Shown here: piece after piece, positions 1 through 11,323 of the stretch
How positions within the stretch are numbered: the stretch's first letter is position 1
Layout: every line of letters starts with the position of its first letter
Assembly (NCBI RefSeq): GCF_002934605.1
Contig: NZ_PTJC01000005.1
Location: 558,001 to 622,000, forward strand
From: Neolewinella xylanilytica
GTDB lineage: Bacteria > Bacteroidota > Bacteroidia > Chitinophagales > Saprospiraceae
DNA: 64,000 nt
Direction of reading: 5' to 3'
Translations under genes and position numbers: made by a program
Notes under the pieces: model-generated
Told to the model about the DNA's origin: nothing
What the model saw: the letters and a program-made list of their open reading frames with translations, nothing else
Databases searched by the model: none

Positions 1-153
1 TACTGGGCCGCCCCGTCGCTCTACGGTCTTACCGGAACCATTGACTCCGCGGCACCGGCCCTGGCGGCAGGGATTGGCCGGAGATGGTCCTGGTTGGCCC
101 TTACCGGCTTCGCACTGGTTGTCCTGCTATCGTATTTCTACAAACGTACCTGA
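1..153 (+). CDS. C-terminal end of a membrane protein (partial)
   Basis: The open frame runs from the first base of the window to a TGA at 151-153. Its 50 residues end in one hydrophobic helix (WLALTGFALVVLLSYF) followed by KRT at the C-terminus, as in the last transmembrane segment of a transporter. The 5' part lies outside the window, so the family cannot be named; an MFS-type carrier is one possibility. The stop codon overlaps the start of the next gene (TGATG), so the two are probably translationally coupled. Confidence 0.6.
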   Translation, partial: YWAAPSLYGLTGTIDSAAPALAAGIGRRWSWLALTGFALVVLLSYFYKRT

Positions 154-1886
154 TGTATACTATGACCGCTTACGAGAAATCCACGCCGCGCCTTACCTAC
201 AGCGATCCCGAGCAGGGGGAGCACCCCCGGCTCACCCGTTTTGACCGCCTCGAAGATCAAGCGGAGGGTAAGCCGCTACCCATTCACGACGATAAGCCGG
301 TAGCACGCCGCTATCGGGTACTGATGCTGCCCCGTACGGATGCCGGCGAAGTTTTCCTGCACGTCTACAATACTACTCAGTTAGGCTTGCGGCTTCGCTA
401 TTACGGCCTTAATCGTGGCGGATCGATCGAGCCCCTGCCCGGATGCGACGAGATTGGCGGGGTGCTTTCCCGTTTGCCCCTGCGGCTGGCGGACGGTTTC
501 GACGCTTACCTGGTACGCTTCGGGATCGGGCTCGGGAAGGAGGACGACCAAGTAAAGCTGGGGGAGCTCGACTATTTTTCCGTCGCCGCCTACGCGGGCA
601 AGGAGCCGGTTTCGCCGGGGGGGATCCGCCTGGCCCGGCCGGACCGCCCCAAAGGAGAGGGCGACTATCTCCCCTTCAGCCACAACGGTCGCTCTTTCCA
701 GCGACTGGTCATCAGCACCTGCGATCCCGGGGAGGACATCCGGTCGCTGGCCAAGGCTACCGGACTGGAAATGGCGGAAACCTATTTCGGAAAGCTCGGC
801 AGCGTCATCGCGGTGGGCGTACCTCCGGGGATGTCGCTCAACACCGGGGTAGATACTACTCAGGTGATCCGGCAGAAGGGGCATTCCGGGGAGGGCAACG
901 TAAGCGAGGATTATATCCTTAATCTCTTTTCGCCGAAGGAACCGACGACTGCCCGGCCGGGCTTTACCGAGAATACGGATGAACCCGCCGACGGGGCCAC
1001 GGAATTCCGGCCGCCCCACCCGCAGCAATTCGACTGCGATCAACAGCCACTCACGGTGGCCCTCATCGACAGCGGCATCGATTACGGCTCCGCCAATGCG
1101 ACACACTGGAAATCCACCCGCTATGAGCGGGGTTCCGATACCGAATACATCACCCCCGGCCGGTACGGTTACGATTTTATTCGCCGGCAGGAAGAACCGA
1201 TTGATGAAGCGCCCCACGGCACCTACGTGGCGGCTACGGTGCTGAATCAATACACGGCCGCTCGCCCGCTGCAGCTCCTCCATATGAAGGTATTTGGCGC
1301 GGAGGGCATTGCCTCCTACTTTGGCTCGCTGGTGTCGATTTACGAAGCCACGCTGGCCGGAGCGAAAGTGATCAATATGAGCTGGGGCTTCTACCAACAG
1401 GAGGAGCCACGGGCTCTACATTGTGCCATCAAGACGGCCGCCGACCGGGGCGTATTCCTGGTCGCTTCCGCGGGCAATGACACGGAAAATCTCGATGCGG
1501 TACCCCAGTGGCCGGCCGGCTTCGCGGATGATTTTCCCTGCAACCTGGTTACCGTCGCGTCCTATTGGTATCCCGATCCGAGCAATCCCGACCCCGCTTC
1601 CATAGAACTGACCAACATCTCGAATTACGGGCAATGGGAAGTTCCGGTGGCCGCCTTCCTTACCTCACCGGTACCGCGCTTTACTACCGGCGAGACGCAT
1701 TTTCCCGTGGGCACCTCCATCTCGGCGCCGATCCTGGCGGGGCAGCTGGCCAACTGGTTGGCGGACAACCCGGCCGGCAGCCTGTCGCGGTTCCGGAAAG
1801 AATTTTACCGCAACACCCCTTCGTTGGCTTCCGCCGTTACCCGCGGTAGCTATCTCCCCCACCTTGCAGGTAGCGTGGAGGTGTAG
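153..1886 (+). CDS. Subtilisin-like (S8 family) serine peptidase
   Basis: A 577-residue protein with a complete S8 catalytic triad. Asp is near residue 306 (VALIDSGIDYG), His near 355 (APHGTYVA) and Ser near 522 (GTSISAPILAG). The oxyanion-hole Asn lies in SAGNDTEN. About 270 residues precede the catalytic domain and match nothing I recognise. No signal peptide or T9SS tail is visible, so it may be cytoplasmic, or the N-terminal region may be a partner or inhibitory domain. The ATG at 153 overlaps the upstream TGA; an alternative ATG lies at 162. Longer upstream starts would overlap the preceding gene and were not used. The triad is seen directly; the substrate is unknown. Confidence 0.85.
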   Translation: MYTMTAYEKSTPRLTYSDPEQGEHPRLTRFDRLEDQAEGKPLPIHDDKPVARRYRVLMLPRTDAGEVFLHVYNTTQLGLRLRYYGLNRGGSIEPLPGCDEIGGVLSRLPLRLADGFDAYLVRFGIGLGKEDDQVKLGELDYFSVAAYAGKEPVSPGGIRLARPDRPKGEGDYLPFSHNGRSFQRLVISTCDPGEDIRSLAKATGLEMAETYFGKLGSVIAVGVPPGMSLNTGVDTTQVIRQKGHSGEGNVSEDYILNLFSPKEPTTARPGFTENTDEPADGATEFRPPHPQQFDCDQQPLTVALIDSGIDYGSANATHWKSTRYERGSDTEYITPGRYGYDFIRRQEEPIDEAPHGTYVAATVLNQYTAARPLQLLHMKVFGAEGIASYFGSLVSIYEATLAGAKVINMSWGFYQQEEPRALHCAIKTAADRGVFLVASAGNDTENLDAVPQWPAGFADDFPCNLVTVASYWYPDPSNPDPASIELTNISNYGQWEVPVAAFLTSPVPRFTTGETHFPVGTSISAPILAGQLANWLADNPAGSLSRFRKEFYRNTPSLASAVTRGSYLPHLAGSVEV

Positions 1887-1902
1887 GGCGCCGGCGCGCG
1901 GG
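1886..1902 (+). repeat. Dispersed GC-rich intergenic motif, copy 1
   Basis: GGGCGCCGGCGCGCGGG sits at the stop codon of the S8 peptidase, in the short gap between two convergent genes. It matches the 17-bp consensus GGGCGCCGG-N-GCGCGGG perfectly. Function unknown. Confidence 0.5.
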
Positions 1903-1913
1903 AACATTGAAGG

Positions 1914-3623
1914 CTACAAATTCCGCCGATTTAACTCCTTCACAGCATGATCCACCGCCCGCGCGGTAAGGGCCATATAGGTAAGACTGGGGTTCACGCA
2001 GGACGCACTGACCATCGCCGAACCATCCGTAACGTACACGTTGGGGCACTCCCAGAGCTGGTTGTGCCGGTTCAGCACGCTGGTTTTGGGGTCTTTGCCC
2101 ATCCGGGCCGAGCCCATTTCGTGAATGGCAAAGCCCGGGTGGGCCTCGGTGCGGCTGATGCGAATGTCCTTCGCACCGGCGGCTTCCAACATTTCGGCTC
2201 CGGCGGTGGCCATATCGTCACGCATCAGGCGTTCGTTTTCTCCGAAGGCGACGTCCATGGTGAGGGTGGGCAGGCCATCCTTATCCACCACATCTTCGTT
2301 TAGGGTGACGCGGTTGTCCGGGTTGGACAGTCCCTCCCCGAAGGCCGTCATCCCGATCGACCAGCCGCCGGGGGCCAGTAGTTGCTGCTTGAGCTCGGGG
2401 CCGGGGCGTACGGCCGTTTCCCGTACGAGCCGCCACCAGCCGTCGCGGTTGGCACCTCCCTGGTAACCGAAGCCACGCAGGTAGTCGCGCTTGGTATCCG
2501 CGCCACCCAGATTGACGAAGCGGGGGATGTAAAAGCCGTTGGGGCGACGGCCCTTGGTGGTTTGGTCTGCGTAACCTTCCATCTGTCCGGAAATACTGAT
2601 CCGGTGGTGGTGATCCATGATGTTGCGGCCTACCTGGTCGCTGTTGTTGCCCAGCCCGTTTGGCTGGGTTCGGGACTTACTGGCCAGCAGGATCGCCGCC
2701 GTATTGAGGGTGGATGCGTTCAGGAAGAGTACGCCGCGACTGAAGTATTCGACCTCCTCCCCGGTGTCCGTATGCTTTACAGCTACGCCGGTGGCCCGCT
2801 GGGTGTCGGGATCGAAGAGCACCTGACGGACGGCGGCGTGGTTGATCAAGGTCATGTTTCCCGTCGCATCCGCTACGGGAAGGGTAGCCGAATTGCTGGC
2901 GAAGTAGCCGCCGTAGGGGCAGCCGCGGATACACCGATCGCGATACTGGCAGTCGCCGCGGGTGCCGAGGTGTACGTTGGGGTCGTAGGCAGTAAGGTGG
3001 GCGGCCCGGCCGGGCGTTACGCGGCGGTGGGCGAACGCTCCCTGCACTTTTTCACGGAAAACCTCTTCGACGCAGTTGAGGGGCATTTCGGGCAGGAAGG
3101 GGCCGTCGGGTAAATGATCCAGGTTTTCCGGGCGGCCGGAAATGCCGACAAAGCGGCTTACGTAATCGTACCAGGGTTTGAGTTCGGCGTACCGGATTGG
3201 CCAGTCGATGGCAATGCCGTCGCGAACGTTAGCGGTGAAGTCCAGGTCGCTGAGGCGGTAGCACTGCCGCCCCCACATGAGGCTGCGTCCGCCGGTGTGG
3301 TAGCCCCGAATCCAGTCGAAGCGGCGCTTCTCGGCGTAGGGGTACTCGTCGTCCTTGACGAAGTGATGCTTGGAACTTTGCCGTAGCACGTAGTCCTTGC
3401 GGGCGAGCTTGGGGTAGTGGGCTTCTTTCTCCTCGGCGGGCACCTGGTCGTTGTAGGGAAGGTCCCAGGTATCCAGGGTAGCGGTAGGGTAGTCACCGTG
3501 GGCGATGTGGCGCCCCCGCTCGAGTACGAGGGTTTTGAGTCCGGCGCGGCAAAGTTCCATGGCGGCCCATCCGCCGCTGATTCCGGTGCCTACGACGATA
3601 GCGTCGTAAGTGTTTGCTTCCAT
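1914..3623 (-). CDS. GMC-family FAD-dependent oxidoreductase
   Basis: A 569-residue protein. The N-terminal FAD-binding Rossmann motif is VVGTGISGG, followed by the acidic strand end LVLERG. The C-terminal GMC signature is present: HEMGSARMG, then VYVTDGSAM and CVNPSLTYMAL, holding the catalytic His and Asn region. Such enzymes oxidise alcohols, sugars or polyols; the substrate is not evident. There is no signal peptide, unlike some Bacteroidota homologues. The ATG at 3623 was preferred to a GTG three codons upstream. It is divergent from carA across a 185-bp gap and convergent with the S8 peptidase. Confidence 0.88.
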   Translation of the reverse strand: MEANTYDAIVVGTGISGGWAAMELCRAGLKTLVLERGRHIAHGDYPTATLDTWDLPYNDQVPAEEKEAHYPKLARKDYVLRQSSKHHFVKDDEYPYAEKRRFDWIRGYHTGGRSLMWGRQCYRLSDLDFTANVRDGIAIDWPIRYAELKPWYDYVSRFVGISGRPENLDHLPDGPFLPEMPLNCVEEVFREKVQGAFAHRRVTPGRAAHLTAYDPNVHLGTRGDCQYRDRCIRGCPYGGYFASNSATLPVADATGNMTLINHAAVRQVLFDPDTQRATGVAVKHTDTGEEVEYFSRGVLFLNASTLNTAAILLASKSRTQPNGLGNNSDQVGRNIMDHHHRISISGQMEGYADQTTKGRRPNGFYIPRFVNLGGADTKRDYLRGFGYQGGANRDGWWRLVRETAVRPGPELKQQLLAPGGWSIGMTAFGEGLSNPDNRVTLNEDVVDKDGLPTLTMDVAFGENERLMRDDMATAGAEMLEAAGAKDIRISRTEAHPGFAIHEMGSARMGKDPKTSVLNRHNQLWECPNVYVTDGSAMVSASCVNPSLTYMALTARAVDHAVKELNRRNL

Positions 3624-3772
3624 TCCTTTCACGTGGTCAAGTTAAGCAACCTGTGGGAGTCGCCGGGGCGAACGGACCGGGAAGCGCGGATATGTCCGGC
3701 GGATTCCGCCAACCGTCCGCCACCATTTTTCGGGCGGAAAACGCTTCCCATGACCCGGACGCGACATTTGTC

Positions 3773-3780
3773 TATCTTTG
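3773..3780 (+). promoter_or_regulatory. Bacteroidota -7 promoter element for carA
   Basis: TATCTTTG is a perfect match to the Bacteroidota sigma-A -7 element TAnnTTTG and lies 28 nt before the carA ATG. No convincing -33 TTTG is seen at the expected distance. Confidence 0.6.
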
Positions 3781-3808
3781 CGCGAACTACGTACAAGCCC
3801 GTCAAACT

Positions 3809-6291
<2,483 letters not shown>

Positions 6292-6300
6292 GAAGCAGTA

Positions 6301-6355
6301 GCGGATAGCGATAGCGAATAGCATAAACCACACGCTATTCGCTATCGCCTACCGC
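6301..6355 (+). terminator. Long hairpin downstream of eno
   Basis: A perfect 15-bp inverted repeat (6308-6322 GCGATAGCGAATAGC paired with 6334-6348) encloses an 11-nt loop. GCGG/CCGC (6301-6304 and 6352-6355) adds four outer pairs after a 3-nt internal loop. The left arm is built from repeats of ATAGCG. No T-run follows, so it may be a Rho-independent-like attenuator, an mRNA-stabilising end or a REP-type element rather than a classic terminator. Confidence 0.5.
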
Positions 6356-6401
6356 CTATTTCCTAAACCCCTATCTTCACCCGACAACGATCCACCCGCC
6401 G

Positions 6402-6719
6402 ATGGCAACCCGTAAATCGAAAAATCCGCTCGCCCCTTATTGGAACCTGATACCCGGGTACCTGCGTAACCGGTATTTCGTCACGCTGCTGTTGTTCCTG
6501 CTGCTGATGATCTTTTTCGATCGGCATGACGTGGGGACCCAATTTCGCCTGCACGCCACCGTGGACCGGCTGGAGGAAGACCTGCAGCGCTACGATCGGC
6601 TGACGGCCGAAGCGGAAGCTGAAAAGCTGGACATGGAGATGAACCGCGAGCGATTCGCGCGGGAAAACTACTATATGCAGCAGGACGATGAAGATGTCTT
6701 CATCATCGTAGATAAATAA
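6402..6719 (+). CDS. DivIC/FtsB-like septum formation protein
   Basis: A 105-residue bitopic membrane protein: a basic N-terminus, one transmembrane helix at about residues 25-45 ([15 protein letters not shown]), then a charged coiled coil ([13 protein letters not shown]...). It ends in [16 protein letters not shown], typical of the DivIC/FtsB family; the ENYYM-like motif before the end is characteristic. Such proteins form the FtsBLQ/DivIC subcomplex of the divisome. The position directly after eno is common in Bacteroidota. TATCTTCA at 6372-6379 is a weak promoter candidate. Confidence 0.8.
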   Translation: MATRKSKNPLAPYWNLIPGYLRNRYFVTLLLFLLLMIFFDRHDVGTQFRLHATVDRLEEDLQRYDRLTAEAEAEKLDMEMNRERFARENYYMQQDDEDVFIIVDK

Positions 6720-6760
6720 GGTCGCGATCGGATCTAACCAAAAACCTTTTAAAATTTAAG

Positions 6761-7633
6761 ATGGCAGTTCTAGTCACTAAAGATTCCAACGTAATCGTAC
6801 AGGGCATCACCGGTAAGGAAGGCAGCTTCCACGCCGAGCAGATGATCGAATACGGTACCAACGTAGTAGGTGGGGTAACCCCCGGCAAGGGTGGGCAAAC
6901 CCACCTCGACCGGCCCGTATTTAACACCGTTGCGGATGCGGTCAAGGAAGCCGGCGCCGACGTGTCCGTAATCTTCGTTCCACCCCCCTTCGCCGCCGAC
7001 GCGATCATGGAAGCCGCCAATGCGGGCATCAAGGTCATCATCTGCATCACCGAAGGAATCCCGGTACAGGATATGGTCAAGGTACGGTCCTACATCAACG
7101 ACTACGATACCCGCCTCATCGGACCCAACTGCCCCGGCGTGATCACGCCCGGTCAGGCGAAGTGCGGCATTATGCCCGGATTTATCCACAATCCCGGTAA
7201 GATCGGCATCGTAAGCCGCTCCGGCACCCTGACGTACGAGGCGGTCGACCAGGTCACGAAGGCCGGCATGGGGCAGAGCACCTGTATCGGAATCGGCGGT
7301 GACCCCATCATCGGAACCACGACGAAAGACGCCGTCGAGCTGCTCATGAACGACCCCGACACCGAAGGGATCATCATGATCGGAGAGATCGGCGGTACCA
7401 TGGAAGCGGACGCCGCCCGCTACATCAAGGAGCACGGCACCAAGCCCGTAGTAGGCTTCATCGCCGGGCAAACCGCCCCGAAGGGACGCACGATGGGCCA
7501 CGCCGGTGCCATCGTCGGCGGTCACGAAGACACCGCCGAGGCCAAGATGAAGATTATGGAAGAGTGTGGGCTGCACGTAGTGAAGAGCCCCGCCGATATC
7601 GGTACCACGATGCTCAAGGCCCTCGGCCGGTAA
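6761..7633 (+). CDS. sucD: Succinyl-CoA synthetase, alpha subunit
   Basis: A 290-residue TCA-cycle enzyme subunit. The N-terminal CoA-binding domain holds [14 protein letters not shown] and the mid-region [11 protein letters not shown]. The C-terminal ligase domain contains the phospho-histidine loop GHAGAIVGG (His near residue 247). Length and motifs match the family fully. The beta subunit gene sucC is not in the window. Only 41 nt separate it from the preceding gene, so the two may share a transcript. The run ends in the hairpin cluster and terminator at 7.66-7.77 kb. Confidence 0.97.
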   Translation: MAVLVTKDSNVIVQGITGKEGSFHAEQMIEYGTNVVGGVTPGKGGQTHLDRPVFNTVADAVKEAGADVSVIFVPPPFAADAIMEAANAGIKVIICITEGIPVQDMVKVRSYINDYDTRLIGPNCPGVITPGQAKCGIMPGFIHNPGKIGIVSRSGTLTYEAVDQVTKAGMGQSTCIGIGGDPIIGTTTKDAVELLMNDPDTEGIIMIGEIGGTMEADAARYIKEHGTKPVVGFIAGQTAPKGRTMGHAGAIVGGHEDTAEAKMKIMEECGLHVVKSPADIGTTMLKALGR

Positions 7634-7661
7634 CACGCTGTCTCCAATGGTGCGGTAAAAT

Positions 7662-7727
7662 GCGGCCTCCGGCCGCGCAGTAAAAAGCGGTTTCCAACCG
7701 CGGCAGTAAAAAGCGGCCTCCGGCCGC
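7662..7727 (+). repeat. Three tandem hairpins with compensatory changes
   Basis: Three copies of a 15-nt perfect hairpin lie at 7662-7676, 7687-7701 and 7713-7727, each preceded by GTAAAA(A) and spaced 25-26 nt apart. Copies 1 and 3 read GCGGCC-TCC-GGCCGC. Copy 2 reads GCGGTT-TCC-AACCGC, so two base pairs changed on both arms while pairing was kept. They lie just after sucD and before the terminator. Confidence 0.6.
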
Positions 7728-7733
7728 GAAAAA

Positions 7734-7766
7734 AAAGGGGATCACGACAACGTCGTGATCCCCTTT
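7734..7766 (+). terminator. Bidirectional intrinsic terminator between sucD and fcl
   Basis: A 12-bp perfect GC-rich stem (GGGGATCACGAC / GTCGTGATCCCC) with an AAC loop, flanked by an A-run on the left and TTT on the right. Both orientations therefore read as stem plus T-rich tail. It sits between convergent sucD (+) and fcl (-), so it can stop transcription from both sides. Confidence 0.85.
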
Positions 7767-7793
7767 ACTTTTGCGAGCAAATCCCGGAAAGGG

Positions 7794-8726
7794 CTAATAC
7801 CAATCCTGGTCCTCCAGGTTAGCATAAACGCGCTCGATTCCCTCCTTTAGCCCGATATCGTGCGACCAGCCCATACTATGCAGCTTGTCGACGTTCATCA
7901 ACTTGCGGGGCGTACCGTCCGGCTTGGACAGGTCGTGGGTAATTTCGCCTTCGTAGCCAACGACCTCCTTGATCGTTTGCGCGAGGGATAGAATACTCAG
8001 GTCTTCACCCGTACCGACGTTCACGAAGCCGTAATCGCTGAATTCCTGCATTAGGAAAACGCAGGCGTCGGCCAGGTCGTCGGCGTGCAGGAACTCTCGC
8101 TTCGGCGATCCGGTACCCCACATCACTACCTCCGGCTTGTTCTCTTTTTTGGCCTCGTGGAACTTCCGGATCAGGGCGGGTAGCACGTGGCTGCTCTGCA
8201 GATCGTAGTTGTCGTTGGGGCCGTAGAGGTTAGTCGGCATAACGGAGATGAAATCACAGCCGTACTGCGAGCGGTAAGCGTCGCAGAGCTTGATGCCGGT
8301 GATTTTGGCGATGGCGTAGGGTTCGTTGGTTTCCTCCAGCGGGCCGGTCAGCAGCGCATCTTCCGTCAGGGGCTGGGGGGCCATCTTCGGGTAGATACAG
8401 GATGAACCCAGGAACTGGAGCTTCGTAACGCCGTGCACGCGGGCGGCCTCGATGACGTTGGCCTCGATCAGGAGGTTGTCGTAGAGAAACTCCCCGCGGT
8501 AGGTATTATTCGCCAGTATCCCACCCACTTTCGCGGCGGCCAGGAATACGTACTCCGGTTGCTCGGTGGCAAAGAACTCCGCTACCGCCGCCTGATTGCG
8601 CAGGTCGAGTTCGCGGCTGGTGCGGGTTACGATATTATCGTAACCCGCCCGTTCCAGTCGCCGCACGATGGCGGAGCCGACCATTCCACGATGGCCGGCG
8701 ACGTAAATCTTATTGTTGGGAGACAT
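7794..8726 (-). CDS. fcl: GDP-L-fucose synthase
   Basis: A 310-residue extended SDR enzyme (also called WcaG). It epimerises and reduces GDP-4-keto-6-deoxymannose to GDP-L-fucose with NADPH. The Rossmann motif is [10 protein letters not shown] near the N-terminus; the catalytic Ser lies in FLGSSCIYP and the Tyr/Lys pair in PYAIAKITG. It is the last gene of the uxs-ugd-fcl run, 21 nt after ugd, and uses the product of gmd about 6 kb upstream in the same locus. Together they supply fucose for the exopolysaccharide. Confidence 0.95.
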   Translation of the reverse strand: MSPNNKIYVAGHRGMVGSAIVRRLERAGYDNIVTRTSRELDLRNQAAVAEFFATEQPEYVFLAAAKVGGILANNTYRGEFLYDNLLIEANVIEAARVHGVTKLQFLGSSCIYPKMAPQPLTEDALLTGPLEETNEPYAIAKITGIKLCDAYRSQYGCDFISVMPTNLYGPNDNYDLQSSHVLPALIRKFHEAKKENKPEVVMWGTGSPKREFLHADDLADACVFLMQEFSDYGFVNVGTGEDLSILSLAQTIKEVVGYEGEITHDLSKPDGTPRKLMNVDKLHSMGWSHDIGLKEGIERVYANLEDQDWY

Positions 8727-8747
8727 TCTTTGCTGGTTATTGCGGAA

Positions 8748-10064
8748 TTAGACTTCCACCGCCTGACGGCCGATGCTGTCGTAATGGAATCCGTTTTCCC
8801 GCATGCGATCCGTATCGTACAGGTTGCGACCGTCGAAGATGATGGGCTCCTTGAGCAGCTCCTTCATTTTATCGTAATCCGGAGTCCGGAACACGGCCCA
8901 CTCGGTAACGATGGCGAGGGCATCGGAGCCTTCCAGTGCCTGGTACTGATCTTCACAGAAGGTCACCTTATCGCCGTAGATGGAGCGAACGTGTTCGGTG
9001 GCTTCGGGGTCGAATGCACGAATCTTGGCACCGGCCTCGAGCAGGCGATCGATGGTGTACAGCGCGGGAGCTTCGCGGATGTCGTCGGTATTTGGCTTGA
9101 AGGCCAGTCCCCACAAAGCAATGGTCTTATTGCCCAGATCGTCGCCGAAGTGGGCTTCCAGCTTCTCCGCGATGCGGAACCGTTGCTTGGTATTGACGTC
9201 CATCACCGCGTTCAGAATGCGGAACTGGTAGTCATGCTGACCAGCCGTGTGGGCGAGCGCCTGCACGTCCTTTGGGAAGCAGGAACCGCCGTACCCCACT
9301 CCGGGAAAGAGGAAGCGTTTGCCGATGCGGGAATCGCTGCCCATACCGCGGCGAACGGCATCCACGTCGGCGCCGGCCTTTTCGCACAGGTTGGCGATCT
9401 CGTTCATGAAGGAAATCCGGGTAGCGAGGTAGGAGTTGGCGGCGTACTTGGTCATCTCGGCGGAGCGTACGTCCATGAAGATGATGGGGTTACCGCTGCG
9501 GACGAAGGGTTCGTAGAGCCGGCGAAGTTTCTCTTCGGCCTTGGCGCTATCGGTACCGATGACCACGCGATCGGGCTTGAGGAAATCATCGACGGCCACC
9601 CCTTCCCGAAGGAATTCGGGGTTGGAAACCACGTCGAACAGGCTTTCGTCCAGGTTTTCGGCCAGGGCGGCGTGTACTCGCTCGGCCGTACCTACGGGTA
9701 CCGTACTCTTGTCGATGACCACCGTATACTTGGTGATAATCGTGGAAAGATCCTTGGCTACGCCCAGGATATATTTCAGGTCGGCGGAGCCGTCTTCGCC
9801 CGGGGGGGTAGGGAGTGCGAGGAAGATGATCTCGGAAGCGTCCACGGCCTCCTTCAAGTTGGTAGTGAATTTCAGGCGGCCCTGGCGCTGGTTGCGCTCG
9901 AAGAGCACGTCGAGGTCCGGCTCGTAAATGGGAACTTCGCCGCGCTGCATCCGCTCCACTTTCTTGGAGTCGATGTCAACGCAAATTACGTCGTTGCCGG
10001 TTTCGGCAAAACAGGTTCCGGTTACGAGTCCAACGTACCCGGTGCCTACTACTGCAATTTTCAT
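8748..10064 (-). CDS. ugd: UDP-glucose 6-dehydrogenase
   Basis: A 438-residue NAD-dependent enzyme that oxidises UDP-glucose to UDP-glucuronate in two steps. It has the N-terminal dinucleotide motif GTGYVGLVTG, the central helix region and the catalytic-Cys motif GYGGSCFPKD (Cys near residue 262). The C-terminal UDP-binding domain includes LWGLAFKPNTDDIREAP. Its product is the substrate of Uxs, encoded just upstream, and may also enter the polysaccharide directly. The ATG start is unambiguous. Confidence 0.96.
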   Translation of the reverse strand: MKIAVVGTGYVGLVTGTCFAETGNDVICVDIDSKKVERMQRGEVPIYEPDLDVLFERNQRQGRLKFTTNLKEAVDASEIIFLALPTPPGEDGSADLKYILGVAKDLSTIITKYTVVIDKSTVPVGTAERVHAALAENLDESLFDVVSNPEFLREGVAVDDFLKPDRVVIGTDSAKAEEKLRRLYEPFVRSGNPIIFMDVRSAEMTKYAANSYLATRISFMNEIANLCEKAGADVDAVRRGMGSDSRIGKRFLFPGVGYGGSCFPKDVQALAHTAGQHDYQFRILNAVMDVNTKQRFRIAEKLEAHFGDDLGNKTIALWGLAFKPNTDDIREAPALYTIDRLLEAGAKIRAFDPEATEHVRSIYGDKVTFCEDQYQALEGSDALAIVTEWAVFRTPDYDKMKELLKEPIIFDGRNLYDTDRMRENGFHYDSIGRQAVEV

Positions 10065-10110
10065 AGTGTAAGGTCTAAAGTGATCAATTGATCGGGGTTA
10101 TAAGGATTTT

Positions 10111-10127
10111 GGGCGGCGGCGCGCGGG
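10111..10127 (+). repeat. Dispersed GC-rich intergenic motif, copy 3
   Basis: GGGCGGCGGCGCGCGGG lies in the 119-bp gap between uxs and ugd and has one mismatch to the 17-bp consensus. Confidence 0.4.
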
Positions 10128-10183
10128 TGATACGCTTCATCAGGAAGCAGAAGCCGTTGGCTACCTACCCGAAACGAATTTGG

Positions 10184-11143
10184 TTAGCTTTTTTGGGCGT
10201 CGGCGCGGGCTACCGCTTCCCGGAAGTAGGGGAGGGTCCGGCGAAGGCCTTCGTCGCGGCTGACTTTGGGCGACCAGTCCAGTATCTTCCTGGCCAGGGT
10301 GATATCGGGCTGCCGCACCTTGGGGTCGTCAACGGGCAGGGGGCGGCGGTCCAGGTAGGCTTGGTCGTTACCTACCAGTTCCATGATTTCTTCGGCAAAC
10401 TGCATGATGGTAGTTTCGTCCTGGTTCCCGATGTTAACGGGCTGGGCGTAATCACTCATCAGGAGGCGATAGATACCTTCCACGAGGTCGTCGACGTAAC
10501 AGAAGGAACGCGTCTGGCTGCCGTCTCCGAATACGGTAAGGCCCTGACCGCGGATTGCCTGGCTGAAGAAAGCGGGCAGTACGCGACCGTCGTTGAGGCG
10601 CATCCGGGGGCCATAGGTATTGAAGATGCGCACGATGCGGGTCTCCACGCCGTGGAAGGTGTGGTAGGCCATGGTCATGGCTTCCTGGAAACGCTTGGCT
10701 TCGTCGTACACGCCACGGGGGCCAACGGGGTTAACGTTGCCCCAGTAGTTTTCCTGTTGGGGGTGCTCCAGCGGATCACCGTATACCTCGCTCGTGGAAG
10801 CAATAAGCATCCGGGCGTTCTTAGCCTTGGCGAGGCCGAGGAGGTTATGCGTACCCAGGCTACCTACTTTGAGGGTCTGGATGGGCATTTTGAGATAGTC
10901 GATCGGGCTAGCCGGGCTGGCGAAGTGGAGAATGTAGTCGAGATCTCCCGGAACGTGGACGAATTTGCTCACGTCGTGATAGTAGAATTCGAATTCTTTC
11001 CGGGGCATGAGATGGGCAATGTTGTCCATCGATCCCGTAATCAGGTTGTCCATGCCCACAACGTGGAATCCTTCGGCAATAAACCGATCGGAAAGATGGG
11101 AACCCAAAAAGCCGGCGGCTCCGGTGATTAAAACTTTACGCAT
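10184..11143 (-). CDS. UDP-glucuronate decarboxylase (UDP-xylose synthase)
   Basis: A 319-residue extended SDR. The N-terminal Rossmann motif is [11 protein letters not shown] followed by GMDNLITGS; the active-site Tyr/Lys are in GVYDEAKRF, and the region around [10 protein letters not shown] is typical of the UXS/ArnA-decarboxylase branch. It converts UDP-glucuronate to UDP-xylose with internal NAD recycling. It heads the uxs-ugd-fcl run, which is separated from the DUF1501 gene by a terminator and so should have its own promoter. A small hairpin (AGCGGT/ACCGCT, 11167-11182) lies in its leader. A closely related epimerase or dehydratase cannot be fully excluded. Confidence 0.88.
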   Translation of the reverse strand: MRKVLITGAAGFLGSHLSDRFIAEGFHVVGMDNLITGSMDNIAHLMPRKEFEFYYHDVSKFVHVPGDLDYILHFASPASPIDYLKMPIQTLKVGSLGTHNLLGLAKAKNARMLIASTSEVYGDPLEHPQQENYWGNVNPVGPRGVYDEAKRFQEAMTMAYHTFHGVETRIVRIFNTYGPRMRLNDGRVLPAFFSQAIRGQGLTVFGDGSQTRSFCYVDDLVEGIYRLLMSDYAQPVNIGNQDETTIMQFAEEIMELVGNDQAYLDRRPLPVDDPKVRQPDITLARKILDWSPKVSRDEGLRRTLPYFREAVARADAQKS

Positions 11144-11224
11144 TAGGGGTGCTATTATAGTGTGTAAGCGGTAGAAACCGCTGGAAATTTTTAGTTAACA
11201 GTTCTGGTTGCACAAAGGTGGGGT

Positions 11225-11260
11225 AAAAAAGAAAACCAGGGGAGCGAAACGCTCCCCTGG
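11225..11260 (-). terminator. Intrinsic terminator after the DUF1501 gene
   Basis: An 11-bp perfect stem (CCAGGGGAGCG / CGCTCCCCTGG) with a 3-nt loop at 11236-11260. In the minus-strand direction it is followed by TTTTCTTTTTT (11235-11225). It separates the DUF1800-DUF1501 unit from uxs. Confidence 0.85.
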
Positions 11261-11323
11261 CAAAGGTAACTTTGTAAGTGGTTGTCTTAATGGCTTATAT
11301 GCTGTTGTCCGCTATTGGAGCAA

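Noticed and set aside
381-1397. Open frame of 338 codons opposite the S8 peptidase
   Set aside because: The S8 catalytic motifs fix the coding strand; the antisense product has no recognisable domain.
8433-10091. Open frame of 552 codons opposite ugd
   Set aside because: Long antisense frame caused by GC-rich codon use; ugd on the other strand is certain.
11261-11268. TACCTTTG on the minus strand as a promoter for uxs
   Set aside because: It matches TAnnTTTG but lies directly before the DUF1501 terminator, so a transcript from it would be stopped.
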